From: Desulfitobacterium_A sp034927245
Lineage (GTDB): Bacteria > Bacillota > Desulfitobacteriia > Desulfitobacteriales > Desulfitobacteriaceae
Length of the DNA: 64,000 bases
Direction: 5' to 3'
NCBI RefSeq assembly: GCF_034927245.1
Contig: NZ_JAYFQK010000038.1
Location: 124,001-188,000, forward strand
The position numbers and the translations under genes were made by a program. The notes beneath the pieces are model-generated. The model made no database searches. It saw nothing but the letters and a program-made list of their open reading frames with translations, and was not told the origin of the DNA. Shown piece after piece: positions 1 to 7,025 of the stretch; position 1 is the stretch's first letter, and every line of letters begins with the position of its first letter.

Positions 1-653
1 CTCGCCAGCCGTTCGCGGATTTCCGGCGCGTCGAGGTTCGGCACGACGTGGGCTATCACGAAGGGCTTTGCGAGTTCCTGCTGGGTGTAGGTTGGTGCGA
101 GGCCGAGTGCGTCGCGAATGCACCGCATGAGGGCTTTGCTCTCTGCGATGCTCGCTCTGTGGGGTAGAAACCTCTTATATTGCGCCTCGGACATCGTTGC
201 TTTTTCCATTGAGCAGTCGATTTCCTTATCTTTGGCTATCAGCCTGAAGCCGCCGCTCGGTTCCGGCACCCGGATTGTCACGATGTACTTCACGTCGTAG
301 GCGTGGGGGCAAGCCCCGCAGGGTTGCGCCTTGCCTGTTGCCTTGGTCATCTCGATGCACTTCAGGCAAACGTCGGGCTGGACGCTCTCGCTCGACACGA
401 TGCTGATGTTCGCGGCGGCGGCGAGTTTCATCCCTCCGACCTTTGTGATGGCGAATTTGCCGGAGGATTTCTCCTTGTAGATGTCGCGTCCGTTGCCGTT
501 CTGGTCGACGGTGGTGTCGAGGCGTACCTCGTTGACCATGATGCGCTGCATATTGCTCATCACCTGCATGGAGGTGACAGGGATAAGGACGTTGTACTTG
601 TCCTTGGGGTAGTTATTCAGTTGGACAACGGTATCCACTATGCGCTCGTTCAT
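1..653 (-). CDS. Prophage protein with CxxC pairs, partial (possible DNA-annealing protein)
   Basis: A minus-strand reading frame starts at ATG 653 and stays open for 217 codons to the left edge, so the C-terminus is missing. Its start overlaps the stop of the upstream gene (TAATG), which suggests translational coupling. About residues 97-117 hold two CxxC pairs (CLKC and CGAC, then PH), a likely zinc knuckle. A later segment, AESKALMRCIRDALGL, resembles the conserved helix seen near the end of some phage Rad52/ERF-type annealing proteins. That likeness is weak, so the function is inference. The position among early phage genes fits a DNA metabolism role. Confidence 0.6.
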   Translation of the reverse strand, partial: MNERIVDTVVQLNNYPKDKYNVLIPVTSMQVMSNMQRIMVNEVRLDTTVDQNGNGRDIYKEKSSGKFAITKVGGMKLAAAANISIVSSESVQPDVCLKCIEMTKATGKAQPCGACPHAYDVKYIVTIRVPEPSGGFRLIAKDKEIDCSMEKATMSEAQYKRFLPHRASIAESKALMRCIRDALGLAPTYTQQELAKPFVIAHVVPNLDAPEIRERLA

Positions 654-1222
654 TATCGCGCCTCCTCTCGTATGTTTCGGGATTGACAGGGCGGCACGTC
701 CGTGATAGAATATTGGTGTGTTTGAAGGCTCGCCTCTGCGTTTGCAGGGCGGGCTTTTTCTATTCCATGTGCCGCCGCAAAAAGTACGATGTCGGTGATG
801 GTCTCGCCCAGTTCTTCGAGGGAGGCGAGAGCGGTGTTAAATACCGGACGCTCGCCCTCGTCCACGATGCCGTCGTCGGCTATTTCCTCCAGTGTGGCGG
901 CGATGTCTTTTGCCGCCTTGCGGAGCCTCTGGGTTAAGCGCAGCGTAGCAAACGGGAGGTCGCGGTCTGTGACCTGCTTTCCTGTTGCTCGTCCTACCGG
1001 GCAGTCCGCGCAGTAGCGGATGAGGATGTCACTGCGCCCGTAGCTGCGGGCGTAGACCATCGCGTCCTCTGGGGCAACGGGTACGTCGCCCCGCTCGTGC
1101 CGCCCGATTGTTTCAGGCGAGTACGGCACTTCTATCGATGCCGTGTCTCGGCTCGCATATCCCGCCGCGATTCGTGCCTCGCGTAGGTATGTCGGAGCCG
1201 TCTTTGTTGCTGTGGCTGACAT
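653..1222 (-). CDS. Prophage helix-turn-helix protein
   Basis: A 189-residue protein whose first 60 residues look like a Cro/CI-type helix-turn-helix (YLREARIAAGYASRDTASIE, then SPETIGRHERG). The middle has a Cys pair (YCADC), and the C-terminal half is a long helical region with acidic stretches. The start ATG 1222 has a good GGGAG site eight bases upstream. It sits inside the leftward early operon and its stop overlaps the next start. The HTH suggests DNA binding in phage regulation. The target is unknown. Confidence 0.7.
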   Translation of the reverse strand: MSATATKTAPTYLREARIAAGYASRDTASIEVPYSPETIGRHERGDVPVAPEDAMVYARSYGRSDILIRYCADCPVGRATGKQVTDRDLPFATLRLTQRLRKAAKDIAATLEEIADDGIVDEGERPVFNTALASLEELGETITDIVLFAAAHGIEKARPANAEASLQTHQYSITDVPPCQSRNIREEAR

Positions 1223-1334
1223 TCTTCATCACTCCCTTTCTTGATATAATTTCATTGTTAGGTTGGTCGGTGCAGTCGCACCTCTCGCCGGGGTCGAGGT
1301 TTGAGCCGCAGACTGGGCATGGTCTATAAAGCAT
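1113..1334 (-). CDS. Small zinc-ribbon prophage protein
   Basis: Starts at ATG 1334, seven bases after a strong GGAGG. The N-terminus MLYRPCPVCGSNLDPGE followed by RCDC gives CPxC and CxC pairs, a typical mini zinc ribbon found in phage operons. Only the first 35 or so residues look protein-like. The remaining tail overlaps the start of the next gene by 110 bases in another frame, so the functional part may be the N-terminal ribbon alone. Function unknown. Confidence 0.5.
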   Translation of the reverse strand: MLYRPCPVCGSNLDPGERCDCTDQPNNEIISRKGVMKNVSHSNKDGSDIPTRGTNRGGICEPRHGIDRSAVLA

Positions 1335-1347
1335 GGGTTCCTCCTTT

Positions 1348-2139
1348 CTACCCGATGATGTACACGCCGCGCTCGTCTGGCTCATCAGATACCGAGATTT
1401 CAGATTTCAGGAGCAAAGCGGGGCGCAGTCCGTAGTAGCCGTAGGCCGCGTTGTCGTACGTCTCGCTCCCGTCCGTGTACACGAGGCGCACGCTGCGCGA
1501 GTACGCGGCGTACGGGGAGCGCAGCCAATACGGCCAGCCCTCGGTAGGGTTGAAGTTGCCCGGCTGGTAGCTGGCAGTCTCGACCGCCTCATCGTTGGGC
1601 GCGGCGATTTTCATGCGGAAGTCGTCGAAAAGGGGGAAGAATACGCCCACCTTGCCGTCCTCGTCGAAGCCGACCTCGGTCGCGCTCATCAGCCAGACCT
1701 TGTCGTGGGTCTCCTCGATGTCCTCGCTCATGGGGACGCGGGTGCGGATGGTCGCCTCGGTCAGTGCGGCCTTGAATGCCTCCGAGAATTCCGTCAGGAA
1801 GCCGGGGTCTTTGGCGTAGGGGTTATCCCCGTCGTAGGTGTTGTCGGCGATGGGCGGCGCGTCGTGGTCGTGCTGGGGCTTGTACCAGTCCTTGCCGTCT
1901 GCATTCAGCCATTGGCGGGCATTGCTGGGCGCGTAGTGATTGTTGCCCCAGTTTGCGCGGTTGCGGTTCGGGTTCTCGCGTTCGCGGGCATCGAAGCATC
2001 CCTGCTTGATGATGTTGTCCGTCACGCCGATGGTGCCGGGATATCCGGGAAGGTCGCGCCCTGCCACGCGCAGGATGACGTTCGGGCGGGCTTTGTCGGC
2101 GAACCGTGCGCCGATGTGAAGGTTTTGCAGTGTTTTCAT
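1348..2139 (-). CDS. DUF6273-type prophage protein
   Basis: A 263-residue protein starting at ATG 2139 after AAAGGAG. An earlier in-frame ATG at 2196 lies inside the preceding gene and lacks a ribosome site. The C-terminal third carries the WLRSP and YYGLRPALLL signatures of DUF6273-type domains, which resemble the formylglycine-enzyme/C-type-lectin fold and are common in Firmicute phages. It is rich in Trp, Tyr and Asn, suggesting a secreted or ligand-binding fold, yet it lies in an early-type operon. No signal peptide is visible. Function unknown. Confidence 0.65.
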   Translation of the reverse strand: MKTLQNLHIGARFADKARPNVILRVAGRDLPGYPGTIGVTDNIIKQGCFDARERENPNRNRANWGNNHYAPSNARQWLNADGKDWYKPQHDHDAPPIADNTYDGDNPYAKDPGFLTEFSEAFKAALTEATIRTRVPMSEDIEETHDKVWLMSATEVGFDEDGKVGVFFPLFDDFRMKIAAPNDEAVETASYQPGNFNPTEGWPYWLRSPYAAYSRSVRLVYTDGSETYDNAAYGYYGLRPALLLKSEISVSDEPDERGVYIIG

Positions 2140-2429
2140 TGGAGTTGCTCCTTTCGTGTTTTGAATTTGGGGGCTGTTCCCGTGGCTTTGTCCCATGTCC
2201 CGCGCAGGTACCAGCCGAGTGTGGGGAGGATGACTGCGTAAATGGGAAGGGTGATTTCGCCTCCGGGTGGGCCGTTCCGAGCGGCTATCAGGTCGATGGT
2301 CATCATCACCAGTCGGGCGATTATCGCTCCGGCGAGGATGACTGCCGTGAACCGAGCCGTCACTCGCGCATACGAGCGCGTTGTCTGTCGGTTACGCCCG
2401 CGCCGCTCGCGGTGGCTGTCGTTTTTCAT
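2136..2429 (-). CDS. Small prophage membrane protein
   Basis: A 97-residue protein. A basic, Arg-rich N-terminus (residues 1-25) precedes a hydrophobic helix at about 28-50 and a second at about 60-75. Start ATG 2429 has AAAGGAG upstream. The stop overlaps the start of the DUF6273 gene by four bases (ATGA), so the two are translationally coupled. It overlaps the Xis-like gene upstream by 38 bases. Function unknown; inner-membrane location is inferred from the hydrophobic segments. Confidence 0.55.
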   Translation of the reverse strand: MKNDSHRERRGRNRQTTRSYARVTARFTAVILAGAIIARLVMMTIDLIAARNGPPGGEITLPIYAVILPTLGWYLRGTWDKATGTAPKFKTRKEQLQ

Positions 2430-2673
2430 GGGTCACGCTCCTTTCCGCGCCGCAGTAGAATTTCTCGCGGAACCTTGCCTCGGACACGCGTCCGGCGATG
2501 GTCTCGAAGCCCTCCGCCTCCAGTTCTTTGTTGATGCGGCGCATAATCTGGTAGGCTTTGCTCTGTCCGACGCCGAGTATCTCCATTACGTCCTCGACGT
2601 ACAGGGCGCGGAGTTCGCGCTGGAGCGCGGCGTTTCGGATGTCTGTCGTTCGGTTTGTGCGGGTTGCTTGCAT
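2392..2673 (-). CDS. Excisionase-like / HTH prophage protein
   Basis: 93 residues. The segment DVMEILGVGQSKAYQIMRRI followed by NKELEAEGF and a C-terminal FREKFYC matches the pattern of the ICEBs1 Xis-like and DNA-binding excisionase proteins of Firmicute mobile elements. These proteins bend attachment-site DNA and direct integrase towards excision. The integrase of this element lies at 5.3-6.4 kb on the other strand, so a partner is present. The assignment is from motif likeness. Confidence 0.6.
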   Translation of the reverse strand: MQATRTNRTTDIRNAALQRELRALYVEDVMEILGVGQSKAYQIMRRINKELEAEGFETIAGRVSEARFREKFYCGAERSVTHEKRQPPRAARA

Positions 2674-2915
2674 AGGTTCACCTCCTCAAAGGGTCGCACA
2701 GCCATGTTCATGGTCGGGTCGTTTTTGGCGACATAGTCCGCCACGAAAGCGTCAACTTTCGGTACGACGTTGTAGCCGGGGGTCTTGCCGATGATGACCT
2801 GCAGAAGCGTGGGGTACGGTACTTCTGCGGCGGCAGCTACCTGTTTGAGGGTAATCCCGTACCTCTGTGTGAACATCTTCAGGGAAAGTCCCCACTCGGT
2901 TTTCCCGTAGCGCAT
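2586..2915 (-). CDS. Prophage HTH protein (Cro-like)
   Basis: 109 residues starting at ATG 2915, with AAAGGAGGTGG ideally spaced. Residues 1-60 contain an HTH-like stretch (YGITLKQVAAAAEVPYPTLL). The last 30 residues are rich in Ser, Thr and Gln and overlap the following Xis-like gene by 88 bases in another frame, so the ancestral protein probably ended earlier. It is the second HTH gene of the leftward operon. A Cro-like or antirepressor role is possible but unproven. Confidence 0.55.
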   Translation of the reverse strand: MRYGKTEWGLSLKMFTQRYGITLKQVAAAAEVPYPTLLQVIIGKTPGYNVVPKVDAFVADYVAKNDPTMNMAVRPFEEVNLCKQPAQTERQTSETPRSSANSAPCTSRT

Positions 2916-2966
2916 GGTGTTTCCACCTCCTTTCATGTGAATTGGGTGTGAATTTTTGGGTTTCCA

Positions 2967-2995
2967 TTGTTTGCGACGATTGTTTGTGATATAAT
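2967..2995 (+). promoter_or_regulatory. Sigma-70 type promoter reading right, inside the leftward operon
   Basis: TTGTTT at 2967-2972 and TATAAT at 2990-2995 with exactly 17 bases between. It points against the surrounding genes and leads directly into the three-hairpin segment at 3017-3078. Confidence 0.4.
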
Positions 2996-2999
2996 ATCT

Positions 3000-3080
3000 A
3001 AATGGCGGAGTATGTCCGGGAGCCTTGGGTTCCCGCGACCGCCGTGGGGCGGCGGTTTCGGCTGATGCCCAGTCAGCCAT
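3000..3080 (+). ncRNA. Candidate structured small RNA with three hairpins
   Basis: A gene-free stretch holding three consecutive hairpins: 3017-3035 (CGGGA...TCCCG with an inner CC/GG), 3038-3056 (ACCGCC/GGCGGT) and 3060-3078 (GGCTGA/TCAGCC). A good promoter lies just upstream on the plus strand. No T-run terminator is visible, and the hairpins fold on either strand, so the strand is uncertain. No known family was recognised. Confidence 0.35.
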
Positions 3081-3082
3081 CG

Positions 3083-3307
3083 TCAGGCGGGTAGCGTGGA
3101 CGCGCTCTCTATGCTGAAGGTCTCACCCTCGGCGAGGGTGCCGCTGGTGGCAAGGATGCGCCGAAGTTGCTTTTCGGCTCCGCGCCGGGTCTTGTAGGTC
3201 TTGACGCGGTGGTCGTTGCAGGATTGGAAGTGCGCCCGTTCCTCTCGGTCGAAGCCGAGGAAATATCCACGCCCAAAGGTCGGGCATTGGGTCGTGATGA
3301 TGAACAT
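3083..3307 (-). CDS. Hypothetical small prophage protein
   Basis: 74 residues, strongly basic, with an aromatic N-terminus (TFGRGYFLGFDREERAHF). It follows the DUF3873-like gene by three bases and so belongs to the same leftward transcript. Start ATG 3307 has GGAGG upstream within the end of the preceding gene. No recognisable domain. Confidence 0.5.
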   Translation of the reverse strand: MFIITTQCPTFGRGYFLGFDREERAHFQSCNDHRVKTYKTRRGAEKQLRRILATSGTLAEGETFSIESASTLPA

Positions 3308-3310
3308 CGG

Positions 3311-3523
3311 TTACGCCTCCTTTGCTTCGAGCCATGCGTCGCGGGCGGCTCTGCAAGCGTCGAGCGTGGGCTTTATGCAGGAGAACAATTCGCCGTCTGT
3401 GTGGCGGTAGTCGTATTGCACGTATTTTTTCGTTTGCCGACCGACCTTGCGGGTGAAGGATTCGTATTGCTCCTGTCCGGGGGTCTTGGTGGTGGTTACG
3501 CCGTTTACTGTCATCTTGGTCAT
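3311..3523 (-). CDS. DUF3873-like prophage protein
   Basis: 70 residues starting at ATG 3523 after AAAGGAG. The core VQYDYRHTDGELFSC followed by a DACRAARDAWL-type helix matches the small DUF3873 family seen in conjugative elements and phages. It is the first gene of the leftward operon, about 90 bases downstream of the consensus promoter at 3613-3641. Function unknown. Confidence 0.6.
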   Translation of the reverse strand: MTKMTVNGVTTTKTPGQEQYESFTRKVGRQTKKYVQYDYRHTDGELFSCIKPTLDACRAARDAWLEAKEA

Positions 3524-3612
3524 GGTAGTAGCTCCTTTCTGGCTGCCATCGGGCAGTTCGTCTGTCTTGGCTGGGCGGTGCTTGTCCGCTTTCATTGTTT
3601 GGTTGTATCGTT

Positions 3613-3641
3613 ATTATCGCTCCTTTGAGCGGAAATGTCAA
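3613..3641 (-). promoter_or_regulatory. Leftward early promoter of the prophage
   Basis: On the minus strand TTGACA (3641-3636) and GATAAT (3618-3613) are 17 bases apart, close to consensus. A repressor half-site, GAGCGGAA, lies inside the spacer, so the promoter should be blocked when the repressor is bound. Confidence 0.7.
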
Positions 3642-3666
3642 TAGGTTTCCGCACTTTTGAGCGGAA
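3624..3666. promoter_or_regulatory. Candidate CI-type operators
   Basis: Half-sites based on GCGGAA occur three times. The 11-mer TTTGAGCGGAA occurs at 3624-3634 and 3656-3666, 32 bases (three helical turns) apart. An inverted half TTTCCGC at 3646-3652 pairs with either one. The array covers the leftward promoter and lies 20 bases before the repressor gene. Confidence 0.55.
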
Positions 3667-3687
3667 TTATTTTTAGGAGGTGTATCT

Positions 3688-4095
3688 ATGGCTTTTGCGG
3701 AGCGGCTTTGTGCCCTGCGTGACGAGAAAAAGGCTAATAACTCAAAGGTAGCAGGGGATATAGGGGTCTCTGACAGCCTTTTTGGTTCGTGGTGCAGAAA
3801 CGAGAAAAAGCCCTCCTTTGAAAACATCTTGCGTCTCGCGGATTATTTCGGTGTGTCTGTCGACTACCTGCTCGGTCGCTCTAATGAGCGGCAGAGTGTG
3901 AGCGGTCTTTCCGAACAGGAGGTCAGTCTTCTCGGTCTGTTCCGCGACCTGCCGAGTGATGCGCTCCGCGATATGGTATATCAGCAGGTGCGGACGGCGG
4001 TCGACGCGCTCTCTGCGACCTGCTCCAGTGAAGCCCCTGAAAGGGGCGAGAAAAAAGACGAAAGCCACGCGTCATCGCATGGCAAGGCAATCTAA
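3688..4095 (+). CDS. CI-like prophage repressor, XRE family
   Basis: 135 residues starting at ATG 3688 after TAGGAGG. Residues 5-60 form a classic XRE helix-turn-helix (LRDEKKANNSKVAGDIGVSD, then FENILRLADYFGVSVDYLLG). The C-terminal half is short and helical, with no LexA-type Ser/Lys protease. Divergent orientation to the leftward operon and the operator-like repeats between them support a lysogeny repressor role. Induction would have to go through something other than self-cleavage, for example an ImmA-type protease, and none is visible here. Confidence 0.8.
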   Translation: MAFAERLCALRDEKKANNSKVAGDIGVSDSLFGSWCRNEKKPSFENILRLADYFGVSVDYLLGRSNERQSVSGLSEQEVSLLGLFRDLPSDALRDMVYQQVRTAVDALSATCSSEAPERGEKKDESHASSHGKAI

Positions 4096-4122
4096 TTTAT
4101 GTTGATTGGGGAGGGTATGAAA

Positions 4123-4347
4123 ATGGCGATTAAAAACATGACCGTTGGGGAATTTTCGGCGGAGGCTCACACCTTGCCGGGGGTGGTTCTTTCCGGCGAT
4201 ATTATCCGCGTGGACTGTGACAAGGCTGGGGCGTTCGTCATCATGGAGGAGCCTGAATACATAATGATGCGCGACGCGCTGGAAGCGATGATTCGCCTCG
4301 GTGCCGATGGCAAGCTGCCGGATGAGTTCCAGCGGTTCGTTCGATAG
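4123..4347 (+). CDS. Phd/YefM-like small protein
   Basis: 74 residues. Of three in-frame ATGs (4099, 4117, 4123) the last has the best spacing from GGGGAGG at 4108-4114. The pattern TVGEFSAEA, then IIRVDCDKAGAFVIMEEPEY, then a helix, resembles Phd/YefM antitoxins, where the N-terminal half binds DNA. No toxin gene follows; the next gene is a zinc-ribbon protein. It could be a solitary antitoxin-like regulator. Low certainty on role. Confidence 0.45.
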   Translation: MAIKNMTVGEFSAEAHTLPGVVLSGDIIRVDCDKAGAFVIMEEPEYIMMRDALEAMIRLGADGKLPDEFQRFVR

Positions 4348-4359
4348 GAGGTGTGCGCC

Positions 4360-4977
4360 GTGGGTCTGTTCTCTAAAAAGTGCGAGGTCTGCGGCACGAG
4401 ATTGCCAGACAATCGTAGGTATAAGGGCGTGTGCAATCCGTGCGGCGATACCTACAAAATGTTGAAGGGGCAAATCGAGGACACGCTTGCAGTCATCGAG
4501 CGAGCGAAGAATGCGGTTACCTGTTACGACCGATGCCTATTCGGGATGGGTCTTATTACAGAGTTCCGTCGTTTTGTTGATGCGGGTTTCTGTAAGTACC
4601 CGAGCGGGCGGTCTTTCGACGAGTGGGCGAGCTACCTCGCGGAAAAAGCAAATGCTTTCGCTTTAGTTATTCGTGAGCAAAACGAGAAGCGTAAATTCGA
4701 TAAAAAGGTCGGGATACCGCATTTCGGGAATTGGAAGCGTTTGTATAAGTTATCATCAGCAGAGCCGGGTGCCTGCAAGGGGTGCTGGGCTAATCCCGCC
4801 GTAAACGATGCAGGTTTTTGCCTCACCTGCCTTGTTGTAGGGACTGGGGCAAATCAGGACGACATGGATGCTTTTCTGTCCTCCGGTGGCGGGTCGGGGC
4901 TGTCGGGGGAGGATTTAACCATTGCCCTCCTGAAATGGAAGCTGGAAAAATCTAAGGGCGGTATCGCCGCCCTGTAA
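4360..4977 (+). CDS. Zinc-ribbon prophage protein
   Basis: 205 residues. GTG 4360 is preferred over GTG 4351 because the AGGAGG site is eight bases before it. The N-terminus has CEVCGTRLPDNRRYKGVCNP then C (two CxxC pairs), and a second Cys set (CKGC, CLTC) occurs near residues 145-165, so two zinc ribbons are likely. The tail is Gly/Ser-rich and ends in a short helix. It follows the Phd-like gene by 12 bases. Function unknown. Confidence 0.6.
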   Translation: MGLFSKKCEVCGTRLPDNRRYKGVCNPCGDTYKMLKGQIEDTLAVIERAKNAVTCYDRCLFGMGLITEFRRFVDAGFCKYPSGRSFDEWASYLAEKANAFALVIREQNEKRKFDKKVGIPHFGNWKRLYKLSSAEPGACKGCWANPAVNDAGFCLTCLVVGTGANQDDMDAFLSSGGGSGLSGEDLTIALLKWKLEKSKGGIAAL

Positions 4978-5004
4978 CGTTCAATAAATGAAAGGGGTGT
5001 CATT

Positions 5005-5247
5005 ATGGGACAAGAGGTTAATTACGTAACGGTCAAAAGCGAAAAGAGCAAGAAGACGGCTCTCATTCTCTGCTGTCTGGGGTTCTTCTGCTTTGCTGGT
5101 CTCCACTACTTCTATGTGGGGCGCATTGGGAAGGGGCTGCTCTATCTGTTCACCTTGGGCTTTTTCCTCATCGGCACGATTGCCGACGTTTTCAAAATTG
5201 CCGGGGGCGGCTTTGTTGACAGCGCGGGCGCGCCCTTGCGGAAGTAG
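5005..5247 (+). CDS. TM2-domain membrane protein
   Basis: 80 residues with GAAAGGGG upstream of ATG 5005. A charged N-terminus (KSEKSKK) precedes two hydrophobic helices (about 20-38 and 44-62) joined by GLHYFYVGRIGKG, the hallmark turn of TM2 domains. These small bitopic proteins are common and poorly understood. It is the last gene before the integrase. Confidence 0.7.
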   Translation: MGQEVNYVTVKSEKSKKTALILCCLGFFCFAGLHYFYVGRIGKGLLYLFTLGFFLIGTIADVFKIAGGGFVDSAGAPLRK

Positions 5248-5262
5248 CCGAGGGCTGAACGC

Positions 5263-5292
5263 AAAAAAAAGCCCCGCCGAAGTGGGCGGGGC
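5263..5292 (-). terminator. Rho-independent terminator facing left, before the integrase
   Basis: An 8-bp perfect GC stem (5271-5278 with 5285-5292) and a six-base loop. On the minus strand it is followed by eight Ts (5270-5263). It would stop transcription entering the element from the right. On the plus strand it has no T-tract. Confidence 0.6.
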
Positions 5293-5327
5293 TGGTATCT
5301 TAATGCTCGATGAAGGGAGGTGCTGTT

Positions 5328-6413
5328 GTGCCTGTTTATAAAGACGATGAGCGCGGGACGTGGTATGCTCTGTTCTATTACACTGACTGGACGGGTGCGA
5401 AACGCCGGAAAAAGAAGCGCGGCTTCGAGCGCAAAAAGGACGCGCAGGAATACGAGCGCGAGTTCCTCGCCAAGACGCAGCGTTCGCCGGATATGTCGTT
5501 CGCCTCGCTGGTAGCTCTCTACAACGACGACATGGAGGGTCGGCTCCGCGAAACAACGCGCCAGTCGAAAGAGTGGATAATGAACACGCACATCATGCCG
5601 TTCTTCCAAGACCTGCCCGTCAACGAGATAACACCCGCCCACGTGCGGAAGTGGCAGTCTGGTCTTCTGGCGAAGGGCTACGCGCCGACCTACCTGAAGT
5701 CCATCAATAACCAGCTGGTCGCCGTGATGAATTACGCGGTGCGGTATTATAAACTGGGGTCTAATCCTTGCCACGCGGCTGGGTCGATGGGAAAGAAGGA
5801 CGCGGATACGATGAAGTTCTGGACACATGAGCAATTCGAGCAGTTCATCGAGTGTGTGGAGCGGTGGCCGGCCCGTGTCGGGTTCCTTCTGTTGTTCTGG
5901 ACGGGTATGCGCATCGGTGAGCTGCTTGCGCTGACCGAGGCAGACTTCGACTTCACACGCGGCACGGTGTCCATCACGAAGAATTTTCAGCAGGTGAAGG
6001 GCATTCCGACCATATCGGAGCCAAAAACGCCCAAGAGCAAGAGGACGGTTCCCGTTCCTGCCACTGTGCTTCAGGCAGTGCAGGATTATATTCCGCGCCT
6101 CTATGACTACGCGCCCGGTGATCGCCTGTTTCCCTACACAAAGGAGTATTTTCATCATGCCATGCGTAAGGGGTGCGCCGCGTCCGGCGTGGAGTACATC
6201 CGGCTTCATGACCTCCGGCACTCCCACGCCTCGCTCCTCATCGAGATGGGGGTTCCCATCCTGCTCGTTTCGGAGCGTCTGGGGCACGAGGATGTCGAGA
6301 CCACGCTCCGAACCTACGGGCATCTTTACCCGAACCGCCACGACGACACCGTCCAGCGGCTTGACGAGTTGATGGCTCCGCCTCCTCCTGAAGATGGGGG
6401 AGAGGATGAATAG
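5328..6413 (+). CDS. int: Tyrosine recombinase / phage integrase
   Basis: 361 residues. GTG 5328 has AGGGAGG seven bases upstream and is preferred over ATG 5310. The order is an N-terminal arm-binding domain (1-60, YYTDWTGAKRRKKKRGF), a SAM-like core-binding domain (about 65-150) and a catalytic domain (about 165-345). The catalytic set is visible: Arg195 (GMRIGE), His294 and Arg297 (HDLRH), His320 (LGHED) and Tyr330 (TYGHLY). The protein inserts and, with an Xis, excises the element. The element edge should lie just downstream. Confidence 0.92.
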   Translation: MPVYKDDERGTWYALFYYTDWTGAKRRKKKRGFERKKDAQEYEREFLAKTQRSPDMSFASLVALYNDDMEGRLRETTRQSKEWIMNTHIMPFFQDLPVNEITPAHVRKWQSGLLAKGYAPTYLKSINNQLVAVMNYAVRYYKLGSNPCHAAGSMGKKDADTMKFWTHEQFEQFIECVERWPARVGFLLLFWTGMRIGELLALTEADFDFTRGTVSITKNFQQVKGIPTISEPKTPKSKRTVPVPATVLQAVQDYIPRLYDYAPGDRLFPYTKEYFHHAMRKGCAASGVEYIRLHDLRHSHASLLIEMGVPILLVSERLGHEDVETTLRTYGHLYPNRHDDTVQRLDELMAPPPPEDGGEDE

Positions 6414-6557
6414 CGTGGTACGATTTTGGTACCGCGCCGGGAAAAAGGGAGGCGTTTTTAGTACCATGACGTGGAATATGTGTAAAGCAAAACACGGAAA
6501 AACGCCGTTTAAGCCGTGGTGTCTAAGTGCCACGGTAGAGTGGGAGTAGAAGCAATG
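6414..6557. other. Probable attachment-site region of the prophage
   Basis: No gene seen. This is where GC-rich prophage sequence gives way to AT-rich host-type sequence immediately after the integrase, the usual place for attR. GTAC-containing short repeats (GGTAC, GTACC) occur near 6417-6465. Without the other end of the element the core cannot be defined. Confidence 0.3.
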
Positions 6558-6601
6558 AACCCCGAGAGTCTTGGAAATAAAGACTTTCGGGGTTGCTTTT
6601 T
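6558..6601 (+). terminator. Rho-independent terminator
   Basis: A 15-bp stem with one G-U pair (6558-6572 with 6580-6594), a seven-base loop and a T5 run. It lies about 145 bases downstream of the integrase. Confidence 0.75.
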
Positions 6602-6746
6602 GTTTAAAATAATGGAACGCTCGACGCTTTTCAGCAGGAGGAACGGGTATTGCGAGTATACATCGCAACAGCCGTTCCTCCTTTGTCATATAAATACTTT
6701 TATAGACTCAGAAGGATATTTATCCCAGCAGGAAGAAGACATATAA
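6597..6746. repeat. 150-bp direct repeat, copy 1
   Basis: Nearly identical to 8718-8867, exactly 2121 bases away, with roughly ten or fewer differences. It begins in the T-run of the preceding terminator. The core is a long hairpin: GGAGGAACGG (6637-6646) pairs with CCGTTCCTCC (6672-6681), and TTGCGA/TCGCAA pair inside. The minus strand encodes a short open peptide beginning MTKEERLLR in both copies, but it diverges after the repeat. Confidence 0.75.
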
Positions 6747-6846
6747 AGTAAAATAGACGAACCTAGTTCGGGAATACCTTAGTATTTGGGGATATAGGAA
6801 CGTGATTCATTAATTACATGTAATCTGACATTTCCAGCAGGACCGT

Positions 6847-6862
6847 CCGCCGTCCATGGCGG
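6847..6862. repeat. GTCCAT-loop hairpin A
   Basis: A 5-bp stem CCGCC/GGCGG around the loop GTCCAT. It is the first of four hairpins in this region with the same six-base loop. The 279 bases between direct repeat 1 and the lipoprotein gene hold nothing else recognisable. Confidence 0.5.
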
Positions 6863-7025
6863 GATTTTACTCGGGATGGACTCTGAAGCCTATGTTTACG
6901 TCGGGGTATAAAGAAAAGCCAAGCTGAGTCACTACTACGGTAAATTGTTATGATGAATAATGAGAAGTAGAGTGCATAGTATTTTGGGTATGAATTAAAG
7001 TATATAAAGTGGAGGGAAATGTTTT

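Noticed and set aside
1333..2241. A 302-codon plus-strand frame opposite the DUF6273 gene
   Set aside because: Antisense shadow in GC-rich DNA, with no ribosome site. The minus-strand frame has recognisable signatures.
4123..4977. Toxin-antitoxin pair formed by the Phd-like and zinc-ribbon genes
   Set aside because: The second protein has zinc ribbons and no toxin fold that I can see, so pairing is not supported.
5142..6689. A 515-codon frame on the minus strand over the integrase
   Set aside because: It is the antisense shadow of the GC-rich integrase and TM2 genes. Only its first residues, in the 150-bp repeat, recur elsewhere.
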